Notes: generated by a model not told the origin, from the sequence alone. Positions 1-12,237 are shown, counted from the first letter of the stretch. The stretch: DNA of 64,000 bases from Proales similis (GCA_019059635.1 JAGVRJ010000002.1:1054001-1118000); one strand, 5' to 3'. A program made the numbers and translations.

Positions 1-475
1 TCAGTCAGAGTTCCTGGCCAGTCCAAACGGCCGCTACAAGCTCCAACTAACCAAAGATGGACGTCTATTGTTTCACAGCGCTGATCTAAATGCCTTTCTG
101 TTCTTACACAAAGGCGTCCAATGTTTGTGGTTCAGTGACCTTCGGCCATTGCTCATAAGCAGCGAATTACGCATGAAACCGTTTCTGGTCGACTTGGACA
201 ATCTGACTGTATTGTACAAAGGTCACAGTTTGCAGGTATGTGACAACGGCGCCCTCCAAATATGGTCTCGATCGAATCCGATCAAACTGGTGATTCAGCT
301 TCGCTTCGACTGCGACGCTCATTTGAACGCGTCAGAGCCAATTTTCAACATGAAATATTTCTACGAGCCAAATGAGTCTTACGAGATCGAGCAAAGCTCC
401 GATTCAGATCAAAATGACTCAAGCGAATCGTCGAACTCAAGCAGCGACGACTCCACTCTTTCTGTTTCTGATTAG
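1..475 (+). CDS. 3' part of a possible bulb-type-lectin-like protein, truncated at the left edge
   Basis: The open frame runs from base 2 to a TAG at 473-475; the start lies outside the window. The visible protein holds two spaced motifs, SPNGRYKLQLTKDGRLLF near the edge and LQVCDNGALQIWSRSNP further on. Both resemble the repeated beta-strand units of bulb-type (D-mannose-binding, GNA-like) lectins, which read roughly SPNG-Y-L-x-L-x-x-D-G-N-L. The tail of about 35 residues is very acidic and serine-rich (DSDQNDSSESSNSSSDDS), ending at the stop. No transmembrane segment is visible. The lectin assignment rests only on pattern recall and is weak; it could be an unrelated beta-rich protein. Confidence 0.45.
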   Translation, partial: QSEFLASPNGRYKLQLTKDGRLLFHSADLNAFLFLHKGVQCLWFSDLRPLLISSELRMKPFLVDLDNLTVLYKGHSLQVCDNGALQIWSRSNPIKLVIQLRFDCDAHLNASEPIFNMKYFYEPNESYEIEQSSDSDQNDSSESSNSSSDDSTLSVSD

Positions 476-1160
476 TTCTCAATTCATTCTTTTTTTTTTT
501 TGGCTTAAATATAAATTCAAGACGAAAGCAAGTCTAGCTTCTTTAAAAAAAATGCAAATACTATGAATCACAAACTTCGACCCAAATTCAACGAATCTTA
601 CGATGTTTCACGCGTCACCAAAATGATCAGACCATATTTTGGCTCAGAGAGGGTCTCTTGTATAATGAGCACGGGCGAAATTTGTATGCAAATAGTTGTG
701 CTCACGCCATCTCACCTTCAATGAGCCACTAGGCTGCTTGCGTTCATGATCGCCCGAATTCAACTTGAAAATCGTGCGGCTCAGTGCGTTCAGACTCCTG
801 GTATAAAAGTGTGGCCTTTTACGTCAATTTCTATGAGATCAAATCATAATTGTTTCGGCCGTCATTCGACACCCAAGTTTAATTGACGCTAAAATAGAGA
901 ATAAAGAACTCGAGTCCTGTCTCATTTGTCATGAATTGATTTTTTTTTTTGGATGTGATCTTTGGACCAGGCGGCCGCATAATCGGAACTTGGCGTGGCT
1001 AATCTAGCCTCTAGGGGCAATTTTGCATGTGATGATAATGATCATCATCTTCCATATTTTAAGCTATGTGCATATTCAAATGAATTAATGGCGCATTTAT
1101 TCACTTCATGCGCACAAGTTCTATATGCGGCTGTGTTTCATAACATTCCCCTTTTTTTTT
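476..1160. other. Intergenic spacer between the lectin-like gene and the desaturase
   Basis: No convincing gene. It holds T runs, a POU-octamer-like ATGCAAAT at 686-693, a TATAAAAG at 802-809 and an AATAAA at 900-905 (part of the 3' UTR of an upstream transcript or a stray signal). A short inverted repeat (GATGAT/ATCATC) lies near 1031-1048. Confidence 0.5.
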
Positions 1161-1166
1161 TATAAA
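1161..1166 (+). promoter_or_regulatory. TATA box of the desaturase gene
   Basis: TATAAA follows a T run, 67 bases before the ATG at 1233. This spacing leaves room for a transcription start near 1190 and a short 5' UTR. Confidence 0.5.
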
Positions 1167-1232
1167 TGCTCGACATATAAGTGTGAATATATACATTTAG
1201 TTGATTAAAGCCGACTTTTAGAACGGAGAAAA

Positions 1233-2404
1233 ATGGCTCCTAGAATTGAGGACAGCGCGCAAATAATTGCAGAACCAAAGGCCAAGCACTCTGAGCTTTT
1301 CCAGAGGAATGTGGCTGAGTCGGGCGCCGCTGAAGCCACACCGGCTGTGATTACGGCTAAAGAGCCCCAGTTTAAGCCTAAAATCGTGTGGAGAAATATT
1401 GCAATTTTCGCTTTCCTCCATCTTGGCGCTTTGTATGGCACTTATTTGTGCCTCTACGCCAAGCCGGCTACATTGTTATTTGGTAAGAGATTTTGGCACT
1501 ATTTGAGGAATTAGGAATAGGTTGACTAATTGAGCTCTAGCATTTATATTGTACGTTTGTGGTGGTCTTGGGATTACTGCGGGAGCGCATCGACTCTGGG
1601 CGCACCGAACTTACAAAGCAAAACTACCGTTGAGAATCTTGCTCGGCATCTTTCAGACTATTGCGGTTCAGAATTCAATATTCGAGTGGTGCCGAGACCA
1701 TCGAGTACATCACAAGCACTCGGAAACGGACGCCGACCCGCACAATGCCAAGCGAGGCTTTTTCTTCGCCCACATCGGCTGGCTCCTAGTTAAAAAGCAC
1801 CCAGATGTATTCACCAAGGGTGGCAGGATTCCGATGGATGACCTCTTGCAAGATCCCGTGGTCTACTACCAAAAGAAGTAAACTTTTATATCGATGCGAT
1901 TCAATCAGCTTCTCTTTTCACTCAATCGGTTTGCACAGATATTATCGCTCACTGGCGATCCTGTTCTGCTTTGTGATGCCAACCGTGGTGCCATGGTACT
2001 TTTGGGGCGAGAGTCTGACTGTTGCCTATTTCGTGCCTGGAGTGCTGCGCTACATCATTACACTGCACGCCACCTGGCTGGTAAACAGCTTGGCCCATAT
2101 GATCGGCGATAGGCCCTACGATCGACGCATCAGTCCGGTCGAGAACATTTTGGTCAGCATCGGTGCGATTGGCGAAGGCTTCCACAATTACCATCACACC
2201 TTCCCCCAGGACTACGCCACGTCGGAATTCGGTGCAATCTATTTCAATTTCACCAAAGGCTTCATTGACTTCATGGCTCTGCTCGGCCTCGCATATGACC
2301 GTCGCAAAATCAGCGCCGAAACAGTTATGCAGCGTCGAATGAGGACTGGCAACTTGAGCTCCATGCGTAGCAACTCAGAACAAGAAACCGAACATGACTA
2401 TTAA
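1233..2404 (+). CDS. SCD: Acyl-CoA delta-9 (stearoyl-CoA) desaturase
   Basis: Three exons: 1233-1482, 1541-1877 and 1939-2404, giving 350 residues, the usual length for animal delta-9 desaturases. The introns (58 and 61 nt) have GT-AG ends and the frame is kept through both. All three histidine boxes that bind the di-iron centre are present: HRLWAH at residues 100-105, HRVHH at 137-141 and HNYHH near 278-282. Family-typical blocks GLGITAGAHRLWAHRTYKA and NSLAHMIGDRPYD flank them. By family knowledge this ER membrane enzyme introduces the first double bond into stearoyl- or palmitoyl-CoA, using cytochrome b5 as electron donor. The start ATG has a good context (AAAATGG). An AATAAA lies at 2519. 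Substrate preference cannot be read from sequence. Confidence 0.95.
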
Positions 2405-2518
2405 GAGTCATTATCTGGCAAAAATTTGATTTTCTTTAGATGACTATGAGTAAATTTTTTTAGTTTTTATGTCTTGTGTTCACTTGACCCTGTCACTGGA
2501 TGAGCGCCGTGAATCAAG

Positions 2519-2524
2519 AATAAA
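2519..2524 (+). terminator. Poly(A) signal of the desaturase gene
   Basis: AATAAA 115 bases after the desaturase stop codon. Confidence 0.6.
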
Positions 2525-2788
2525 AATACGCGATGGGTTCTAAATTTTCGAATTTTGTTCATTTGGAGGGCACGAGGCATCTTGATGCCGGTGCTGTACT
2601 GAAAGGAAGCGGCTTTCTCCGATCGCTTGGTTGGGAGCAGGTCTTTTTGTCTTTTATGCGACTACACCTTCCCTGTCATGTACATGTATTGTGCAGAGCG
2701 CAATTGAAAAAAAAACTTGTACTCCAGTCGAGTAGACGAGAAATAATAAGGTGACTGGTACAAAAAGAATAAGAGCGATGCGATAGGC
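2525..2788. other. Spacer before the RBBP6-like gene
   Basis: The open frame 2533-2754 within it shows no family resemblance. The stretch probably holds the promoter and 5' UTR of the next gene; no TATA box is evident. Confidence 0.4.
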
Positions 2789-5317
2789 ATGGCAATGTCG
2801 GTTTTACACTTCAAGTCTGTATTCAGCCAAAACTATGATAAAGTGACATTTGAAGGGCCGAGTGTGGCACTCGACGAACTAAAGAGGCTTATCGCAGACA
2901 AGAGCAAGTTCAATAAGCAGATTAACTTTGACATCGAAATCAGCAATGCGGACACAGGCGAGCCTTACAAGCCAGGCGATCTGATCGAAAAGGACGCCAG
3001 AGTGATATTCAAGCGAGTGGTGAAAGGAATCGGCGCCCCTTCTCGTCCTCAGCCTGTCAAGAAGCCTCAAACGGTTGAGGCCCCAGCGTCAGTAACTCAG
3101 CCGCAAGTAGCGCCACCTGTGGCGTCTCATGAAACCTCTCAAAAGCCAGCAGTGCCAGTACAGCCTGCCCTCTTACCCACTCACGCTGTGTCCTTACAAA
3201 CTCAGACCAAAGGTGCTGATATTAAGCAGGAGATGCCTTGTCCCGACAAGTCACCGCCACCTCTCACTCAGGCGGACCTTAGCTCGTTGGCTCCACTATC
3301 CGCTCCGTCCAAACCACCACCGTTAATGGCACGAGAGAGCAACGGAAGTCAGAACAAAGAAGAGCCCGCTGGTCCCGGAGAGGACGAGAAAGCAAAGCTC
3401 GAATCTATAATGATGAACTCAATGGGTTCGTTTGCTCCAAGTAAGCCGAGTGGACCACGCGGCTCCTCTTCTAGCGGCCAGAGTCATTTCACTGGCCAAG
3501 CCGGACTCTATCCTCCACCGCAGCCGGTTCGGCTTGTTCCTGTAAACTATCGATGCCCGATTTGCAAGAAAACCGGCCATTCCAAAAACATGTGTCCCGA
3601 GGCGAGCACAAAGAGCGAGATGGAGACTCGTCACAAATTTCCGAGCGGCATTCCAAAGAAGAATTTATTGCCTGCTCAGCCAGGCGACAAGTTCGCCATG
3701 CTTGGCCCTGATGGCTATGTCGTCGAGCACATTGAGCACCAAGCCTCGCTTATAATCAAAAAAGACAAGCCAGCGTTTTTTGACGACGACGAAGACGAAG
3801 AAAATTCAAAAAGCGCTCTCACTGGATCTGAACAGCTCACCAACATCCCGGCCGAGCTCAAGTGTCCGTATGGACCGCACGTAATCAAAGACGCGGTTCT
3901 AGTACCTTGTTGTGGAAATTTCGTCTGCTGCGACGAGTGCATTCGGCGAAAAATATCCAACGACGAGTTTGTGGAGTGTCCACACGCCGAATGCGACCAA
4001 GAGATCGGATCGTTGGCGGCGATTACTCCTCACCACGAAATGAGACGCCGAGTGAACGAATATCTAAAGGAGAAAGGAGGAAAGAAGTCAGCACCTGCGC
4101 CCAGTGGAGATGTGTTCCTCGATCTAATACTCGATGAAGTAGCCAATGAGAACGAGTCGAAAACAGTAAGCAAAACAGCCAAATCCGAAAAGTCAAACAT
4201 GGACGAGGACGAACTAGAGGATGACTATGAGAACAAATCACCGATCATAAACGACGAAGATGAAATTGAACTCAAAATTCCCAACATTTCGTCGCCACTA
4301 CAGGACAGTAAAATATCGAGCTCTGAGCTGCGTCAAAGCATCATAAACAAATCAGGAGCCCTCCTTCCTAATCCACCAACTCAGCCCAACATTCGACCTT
4401 TAATGTCGGCTCCAAGGCCGAATTTGATGCATTCAATGCCATTTCAACCGGGACCTATGCATCATCAGCCTCCGCCCAATTTCGGTCCGATGGGTGGTCC
4501 AGGTGGCTTTTATCCCGCAATGGGGCCTCAGCACATGCCTGGGCCATTTATGAGTCAGCCTATGGGAATGGGACCAATGGGAATGGCTCCGCCGATCTAC
4601 AATCAGCCTCTGATGAATGCGCCCGGACCTATGGGCATGTTTCCCAACATGGGCCCGTTTGGTCAGATGCCTCCTTTTCACCTGAATCAGGCGCCCGGAG
4701 TTCTACAGCCAAATCCGGCCAATCGACTTTTAACAGAAGCCGAGTTCTATCAGCTCAAAGAGAAAATGAAACGAGAGAAGCGTCGCAGCCGTTCATCCAG
4801 TCGTGGAGGTAGGGGTCGCTCGAAATCCTCGACACGCTCGCATCAGGGCTCTCGCAAAGAGAAAGTAAAACGAGAAAAGCGCCGAAGCAGATCATCAAGT
4901 CGAGACCGAAGACGGGCTCGAACGCGCTCCAAAACGCCCATCAGTCGAACTAATGCTGATGCTCGTAAAGAAAAGCCAAGACGCGAGAAACACCGCAGTC
5001 GTTCAGCAGAGCGGCGCCGTCGAAGTCGCTCCAAATCAGGTACCCGGTCGAGAGTCGACGCATCACGCAAAGAAAAGCCCAAGAAAGAGAAACGCAAAAG
5101 TCGTTCGTCTAGTCGTCGTCCTCGTCGTACTCGCTCAAAGTCATCTTCTCGCTCGCGAGTTGCTTATCGAAAAGAAAAAGCGCACAAACGCGATAAACGG
5201 CGCAGTCGCAGTCGAGAGTCAAAGAAAAGTGCCAAAAGCGATGAGAAAAGTGTAGTCATAACTTGTGACGGAGAGCATCGGCGAGTAGTCACTTCGAGCA
5301 AACACGATAAACATTAA
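2789..5317 (+). CDS. RBBP6: RBBP6/SNAMA-like E3 ubiquitin ligase
   Basis: A single-exon gene of 842 residues. Order of domains: a DWNN ubiquitin-like domain at about residues 3-78 (starting MSVLHFK, matching the family's N-terminal start); a CCHC zinc knuckle CPICKKTGHSKNMC near 255-268; a RING/U-box-like finger from about 358 to 410 (CPYGPHV...CCGNFVCCDECI...CPHAEC); a Met/Pro/Gly-rich stretch near 540-640; and an RS/KR-rich C-terminus from about 660. This order is diagnostic of RBBP6. By family knowledge it is a nuclear protein of the 3'-end mRNA cleavage machinery and a ubiquitin ligase. Two in-frame ATGs (2789 and 2795) compete; 2795 matches the usual MS start. It is shorter than the vertebrate protein but near the length of invertebrate ones. 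The lack of introns is shared with several other genes here. Confidence 0.93.
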   Translation: MAMSVLHFKSVFSQNYDKVTFEGPSVALDELKRLIADKSKFNKQINFDIEISNADTGEPYKPGDLIEKDARVIFKRVVKGIGAPSRPQPVKKPQTVEAPASVTQPQVAPPVASHETSQKPAVPVQPALLPTHAVSLQTQTKGADIKQEMPCPDKSPPPLTQADLSSLAPLSAPSKPPPLMARESNGSQNKEEPAGPGEDEKAKLESIMMNSMGSFAPSKPSGPRGSSSSGQSHFTGQAGLYPPPQPVRLVPVNYRCPICKKTGHSKNMCPEASTKSEMETRHKFPSGIPKKNLLPAQPGDKFAMLGPDGYVVEHIEHQASLIIKKDKPAFFDDDEDEENSKSALTGSEQLTNIPAELKCPYGPHVIKDAVLVPCCGNFVCCDECIRRKISNDEFVECPHAECDQEIGSLAAITPHHEMRRRVNEYLKEKGGKKSAPAPSGDVFLDLILDEVANENESKTVSKTAKSEKSNMDEDELEDDYENKSPIINDEDEIELKIPNISSPLQDSKISSSELRQSIINKSGALLPNPPTQPNIRPLMSAPRPNLMHSMPFQPGPMHHQPPPNFGPMGGPGGFYPAMGPQHMPGPFMSQPMGMGPMGMAPPIYNQPLMNAPGPMGMFPNMGPFGQMPPFHLNQAPGVLQPNPANRLLTEAEFYQLKEKMKREKRRSRSSSRGGRGRSKSSTRSHQGSRKEKVKREKRRSRSSSRDRRRARTRSKTPISRTNADARKEKPRREKHRSRSAERRRRSRSKSGTRSRVDASRKEKPKKEKRKSRSSSRRPRRTRSKSSSRSRVAYRKEKAHKRDKRRSRSRESKKSAKSDEKSVVITCDGEHRRVVTSSKHDKH

Positions 5318-5802
5318 AAGCTAAACGAGCAAAAAAAAAAAGAGTTTAATTATTCAGTTTAATTCTAATAAAAATGGAGAGAGCCAAGCGAAAGAGGAGA
5401 GCTTTAGTCTATTTTAAACTCATTAAATTCTATGGACAGGGCATCGGCTGGTTGGTTGCAATCTTGTCTTATGTTAATTTCGCGCTGCAAGATCTTATGA
5501 ATGTAATATGTGTGACGCATGCTTCTCAAACAAAAGTCGATAGGGGGGGATAAGCAGGCAAGCAGATGAAGACGAAGGCGTTCAATTTTCTCTGTCTCTC
5601 ATGCAAAGCTCACTTCCGTGCTTAATTCTGCTTAATTTCACGCTTGGCAAGGACCTCTCTCACTGTTTGCTTGATGCTTAAGAATAATCAAGTCATGACA
5701 CATAGACATGTTTTCTCGTTTCCTCTTTTCGCTATTTTAAAACAATTTTAGAGACAAGCACATATCGGTCTTTGGAAAAAACTGGGTTCAAACGCGTCAA
5801 AC
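5318..5802. other. Spacer with the RBBP6 3' end and thioesterase promoter region
   Basis: Contains the RBBP6 poly(A) signal at 5367-5372. No other coding or RNA feature is visible. Confidence 0.4.
5367..5372 (+). terminator. Poly(A) signal of the RBBP6-like gene
   Basis: AATAAA 50 bases downstream of the stop codon. Confidence 0.6.
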
Positions 5803-6633
<831 letters not shown>

Positions 6634-6719
6634 TTCAATCGATTAGGATAATCAGATTTAATCCGATTTCTTAGCAAATTATTCCGTATTCTCTTAGGCT
6701 ATTGTGTTTGTCAGGCTGG

Positions 6720-6725
6720 AATAAA
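6720..6725 (+). terminator. Poly(A) signal of the thioesterase gene
   Basis: AATAAA 87 bases after the stop codon. Confidence 0.55.
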
Positions 6726-6832
6726 CACGTGAAATAGAATGAAACTAAGCGGGATTTTCTTGTTCGAGTGGCGCGTGTCTACAAATAGAATTGAGAACGA
6801 ACAGAGTGTACAAATGATCGTCGCGATTGAGT

Positions 6833-6838
6833 TTTATT
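6833..6838 (-). terminator. Poly(A) signal of the PP2A gene
   Basis: TTTATT on +, hence AATAAA on -, about 355 bases beyond the PP2A stop. It converges with the thioesterase 3' end. Confidence 0.5.
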
Positions 6839-6991
6839 AAATAAATTTTTTTTTGTTTATTTCTATAAAATTTGAGACAAATGTAAAAGAAGCCGAGTAG
6901 AGCGACAAAAAGAAGGAAAGATAGACCGACAGAACGATAGACACAAAATGTCGAGAAAAGAAGCAGAGAAAAGCGAAGAGATAGCGACTAC

Positions 6992-7041
6992 GAGAAGAGA
7001 GAGAGAGAGGAAGAGAGAGAGAGAGGAAGAGAGAGGAAGAA
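6992..7041. repeat. 50-nt pure purine (GA-rich) tract in the PP2A 3' UTR
   Basis: Only A and G on +, so the PP2A transcript from - carries an uninterrupted CU tract here. Surrounding bases from about 6890 to 7140 are also strongly purine-biased. Confidence 0.8.
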
Positions 7042-7191
7042 TGAGAGAGAATTTAGGAATTAGAAAGAGAAGCTTGAAAATTGTTCGAGAGATGGAGAAT
7101 GAACGAGAAATCAGAAAAATAAAGGGACCAGAGAAACATGTTCTATGCGCTTTAAGCCTCAACTAGTCTTGAGGATGCGTTGTTTTGTCGT

Positions 7192-8240
7192 TTACAAGAA
7201 ATAGTCTGGGGTCCTACGAGTAACATGTGGCTCGCCTCTACGTGGAGCTGGATCAAATTGTAAGCTTGATTTTGAGAGGATTAATTTGAGTGCCAAGTGG
7301 CATTGAGAGCGGCTATTTCAACTTACAAGGAATATTTCAAGCCGTCGTCCAGTTCCATTATTGCTGCCTGATTGCCGCATCTGTAACAGTAATTGGGAGC
7401 GGAGAAGATGGTTACTACGTTTCGATCGTGACACCAGTTGTAGCCCTTGAGGGGAAAAAGCTGCGAGTGAGATGGCTGAAGGGCAGAAGAGAGCTGATTT
7501 ACCTCCATGACAAGTTGATGAGCGCGCGAAACTAACGTGAGACCATTGGTGTGATTGAAAGATTCTGAAATGTCGTGTCCAAAAGTGTAGCCGGCGCCTC
7601 TGGGTGAAATTCCCCATCCGTTGCGGTCGTCGGGGTCGCTCCAAAGCAAATCGCACATTGGGCCTTCATGCGGCACTTCTTGCAGTCGGTCCAGTGCCCT
7701 GATGTGGTCCAGGGTGTCTATGGATGGCGACAGACCACCGTGTAGGCAAAATATTTGCGAGTCGACCAGGGCAGTGAGTGGCAAGTAGTCGAACAGATCG
7801 GTGAAATATTTCCATACGTTGGCGTTTCCGTATTTGCGCAAGCATTCGTCATAAAAGCCGTACACTTGAGTGATTTGACGAGACTCGTGATTACCGCGAA
7901 GGATGGTTATGCGGTCCTTGTAGCGGACCTTGAGCGCGACCAGAAGTGTGACGGTTTCAACGGAATAGTAGCCTCGATCGACGTAGTCGCCCATGAATAA
8001 ATAATTTGTGTCTGGCGAGTTGCCTCCTATTTTGAACAGCTCCATAAGATCATGGAATTGGCCGTGTACGTCGCCGCAAACGGTCACCGGACATCGAACC
8101 TCCTGCACGTTCGACTCGCTCGACAATATTTCGCGCGCTTTATCGCACAATATCTTCACTTGATTCTCTTGAAGTTGCTTGCATTCTTTAAGCGTTTCGA
8201 TCATTTGATCCAGCTCTTTTGAATAGTTCTTGTCGTCCAT
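7192..8240 (-). CDS. PPP2CA: Serine/threonine protein phosphatase 2A catalytic subunit
   Basis: Three exons on -: 8240-7503, 7445-7327 and 7264-7192, giving exactly 309 residues, the canonical PP2A-C length. The metallophosphatase signatures GDVHGQ, GDYVDRG and RGNHE are intact, followed by [11 protein letters not shown]. The last exon supplies the conserved tail TRRTPDYFL, whose terminal Leu is carboxymethylated and whose Tyr can be phosphorylated in the family. PP4 and PP6 differ at these signatures, so the PP2A call is firm. The intron at 7446-7502 is 57 nt, a multiple of three with no stop, so a naive ORF reads through it. The second intron is 62 nt. Confidence 0.97.
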
Positions 8241-11200
8241 TGTCGAGCGTCTAATTATTAGAATCTAAATTCAGTATCGTTCAAGTTTATTATTTTGGCG
8301 AATTAAGAACCGAAAGGCAATCTTCAGACAAGTTTAAGCTTTTCCGATTCGAATAATAATAATCGTCAATTGCATGTCGCCGTCTGTGATAAAGTAACGA
8401 GCGTTAACAACGAAGCTGTTTCGTCTATTCGAACCTCTCAACTCGGCCCGCATGCGTGTACACTCAAGTTAGAACGAAGCAAAACCGTGCGTGCAATGGC
8501 GGCTCGCACTTGGCGTATCCAAGCACGTCGCCGCTCAAATCGACTTGCTCTCCGAAACAAACTGCGCCCATCCTGCCCAGCCAGAACTCTTCAGCTCGCA
8601 GTCGGATCACACTCACCGAGTCAAATATGTTACCAGTTGTTTGCTGCACTCCGACGCTTCGGCATAGGGCTAACACGATAATCCAATTGCCTTGCATATG
8701 CAACCAACCGCGATATTCATAAAGCAAGCATAATTTACATCAACCGATTAAATGACAGCAGCCTGCATGGGAAGCGGCAGCAATTACAAATGCCAGCCGT
8801 ACGGCAGCGGCAACATGATTCGCCTAAAATACCCGCCGATCGATGCAGTGAACACGTTGAGGACGCAAGGTTGCGCTCACAATCAACTTGAACTGCGATC
8901 GACCTCTTGTTGGCTCTACAGTTGAACCTCTGAACGATTGGAGTAGCTGAAATCTTTCAGTATTGAATGTGAAAGCGGATAGAATGTAAAAGTCAACAAA
9001 CGCTCATTATGAGCTGCCACTTGAGGACAGCATGTTTTCAGTGTCTCAATCATATAGAAAACTGAGCAACACCTGATGCTCGGGCGGCGGCGAAAAACAG
9101 ACCTTACGGCATCGAATTAAAATTGGCTCGAGTCGAATGGCTTCAGATGCGTCAATCTTCCTACATGCGTCGAAATGAGGCTAATACGCAGATACGAATG
9201 ACGCACGTTCGATAGAAAGATGGTCTTAAAAAATGTGAACGGTGAAAAATCAATAGAGTCCCTAATCTTGTGAAATGGGCCTAGAAGCGCGGCCCAGTTT
9301 GTTTCGTCTGGCCCGAGTTTTCACAGTTTTCTCGCTTTATATACCAAACCTAGCCAAGAGTGGGTAATTACGCAATTTCTCTGCGCTTTACTCATATCGT
9401 CATATCAAGCTGATGGCAGGATTTTAATTCGAATCAGGTCAGAGCTTTATCAATTGATAAAAGCAGCACCAGGGGATCAAGCGATTAAGGGCACAAATTG
9501 AATAAAACAAATTTGACTCTTTAGTTCAGTTCATTTTTTTTTCTTCTTCTTTTTTTTATTCTCTGTGGTCTGAACGACGAATTTGTTAAGAAAATAAAAA
9601 GTTCAGGCGCGTGATTAACAGCTTCACTAAATGCAACTGGAAGGTTTAAATAAACAACAAGAACAACACAGCAAACAATGAATGCGGCGGTTGGGTGTAA
9701 GTGAACAGATGAATTACAAATGGGCCGATTCGACGCTCTAGACTGAGCAACGACGATGAATTTAGTCCAAAATCAAACGAAACGAGACAAACGTTCTCAC
9801 ATATTTAATTAGAAAACAATTCCACCACTAGGCCAATATTGATCGGGAAATTAATGGGCCAGTGCAACAGAGTGAAAGAAACAAGAGAAATGCGAATGTT
9901 GCGCAATCGTAGCACCGGGTACTCATAAATGTCAATGAAAGCGGCATAGGGGAGAGAGAGGCCGAGTGAGAGTTGGCGCAGGGGCATTAATCACCTTTGA
10001 CGCCTTCGGATTCAAAGTGTTGCGAGACTCGCGCGTCGACCGTACACTTTGTATTTTCTTTTTTATTGTATTCGCATGGCCCGGGAGGAGGGCGCCTGAC
10101 GTCTGGTTGGTTAGAGTATGAAGCGATTGCTTCTTAGGATCGGGGCTTCATTTAGCACATTCGTCTTCGAGTGACTTGATCGTAGCGCCAAAATCAAAGC
10201 CTATCGAATTGCAGGTGCGTGCCAACAAGGTTTGATCGGTTGCGCAAATCTTGACGCTCGAGCGTGCATAGGTCAATAAGAAGCGGGATCTCGAGTGGCT
10301 GAACAAGAGAACCGACCGAGAATGGGTGAGTGAGCGTCAGGTTTCGGGCGATTATGGCCACGGTGCGAATTGGGCTCAGAAGTTAGACGTCGACCACGAC
10401 TACGTTGAATTAAAAGGAAAAACAGAGAGAAAGAGAGAGAGAGCGAGTGCATTCGATAGGACAAAAGAGAGACAGAGAGAGTGTGTGTGCATCAATTTGA
10501 GCTTGTTTTTTCATTTCGCTCTCGTGATCTCAAATGGCCAGCGCATGCGCTGTCCGATCTTCGGTCACTTGAACCGAGTCGAACGCTCTAAGAGATTTGA
10601 TTTTGTTGTTGTTCATCGTTTTAAATCGCCGCGATAATCTTTCATCGGGCCGAGTGTGCATCATCGTTATCGTGATCGCCAGCGAAATCACTTATTGCCG
10701 AAAGGGGGGCCGTTTGTTCACTTGTCCGGTCGTTGGCTACGGACCGGGCCGCTTGCCTGGTCAAGCGGCGGCCCCGCGCAAAAGCATTTGAGGCAGCCAA
10801 ATTAAATTAGGTTGAATTAAGATGGATGAGACGAAATGAAAGCGAGCGGACATGCACGTCGTTAATATGAGCTTAAATATTGTAATCATGACGCTCGTCA
10901 TTTTTTGTTAACTTTAGCCGCAGAGCATTCATCGCTCGAAATGAGGTTTACGGGCACGATAGCGGTTAGTTGTCGTAGTAAAAAAAAAAAGAACAGAGCA
11001 GCTGCCAACGCCTAGGATGAGAACGACGAGGCGGCAGCTGCGGGCGCGCTCAGCCTCTCGCTCGCGCCGTAAGACTAGGGATGACCTCGAGCTACAGATA
11101 AACGTTGTTGACTCGCAAACAATAACCGATCGGGCCAGGCAAACATTCATTTGTTTAGTCAAACAATACCGCAAGCCAAAGCGAACAAGAGCGAGAGTGA

Positions 11201-12237
11201 AACAGAGAGATCGCGATGCGCTCGAGACAACGGTTATGAATATGTTTTCAATCGACGTCGCCATGTAGCCGCTTGAATCGAAATGGCAAACAGCATCGCA
11301 TTGAATGTCGCGCTGAGCAAACAGTGGCCGGCCCAAGGCCCGACCCCGTGCGAATAATGTTTGCGCCAGCGACGCATAGATGATGTGTAAACGCCCATCA
11401 CATATCAGTGAGACATATACATTGCAGTGGCGGAAACTCAACCTGTTAATCGGGCCCCTACACAGTGTTTTGCAAAGAGGACGGAAACGCCAAGAACGTG
11501 CCTGTATATCTGTTGGAGAGCGAGCGAATGTTCTATTCGCGCGTGACCCAACCGTTCTCGCTCAAGCGGCCCGCGTTTACCACATGCTATTTGTGCAGCG
11601 CAGCTCGGCTCGCCCTCAAACGCTACTCCTCATAAATACCTATCCGGGATGCAGTAAAACGTCTATCGAGGTCAGGCCAGTGGACGGTTCACTGCAGAGC
11701 ATTGCATCTCAAGAGCGGGAGCCTCAACACCTGCCTCTATCATTCAAATGCGTTCCACGCTCGATAATAAGTTCTAAACAAGTGGACAAGAGCGAGCGCA
11801 TTGATCGACTCCTGCTATTGAGCGCTCTTATTTCTATTTGCTCGGCAAATTTGAAATTCAAAACGCCAGGATTTGTGCCATCAGAGGCTAGGCTCTCTAT
11901 TGACGTTGGGGCCAATTCCTAAACGAGGCCAACCAAATAGCTCAAGTGAGCAAACCATCCGCCTCTTTCTTCTCGTATGTTCTCGTATGAATGAATTGCA
12001 CGAGCGCTTGCTTCTTGTTGGCTCGCGCACTGGCTCTCGGCGGCATCGCTCTCTATTAGACTCGTCTTATTTTTTATTTAATTCTTTATCGAATTCATTC
12101 AACCTGAGTTAATTTAGATGGAGGCGGCTGCTGCTGCTTCTTCCACTGCGGCTGGCGGCTACGTCGTCTAGCTTGTACGATGATGCAAATTGCATTTATT
12201 CTATTCAAGTGAACCAAACGCGAGGCAAGGCAGCGCA

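Noticed and set aside
2533-2754. 73-codon frame between the desaturase and RBBP6
   Set aside because: Starts in the desaturase 3' flank just after its poly(A) signal and shows no conserved features.
10929-11441. 170-codon open frame on the minus strand
   Set aside because: Overlaps other open frames, has biased Ser/Arg composition from GC-rich repeats and no recognisable motif.
11380-11922. 180-codon open frame upstream of Shank
   Set aside because: No family resemblance, no signal or domain, and no splice partner; several overlapping frames of similar length occur on both strands here, so chance is the simpler explanation.
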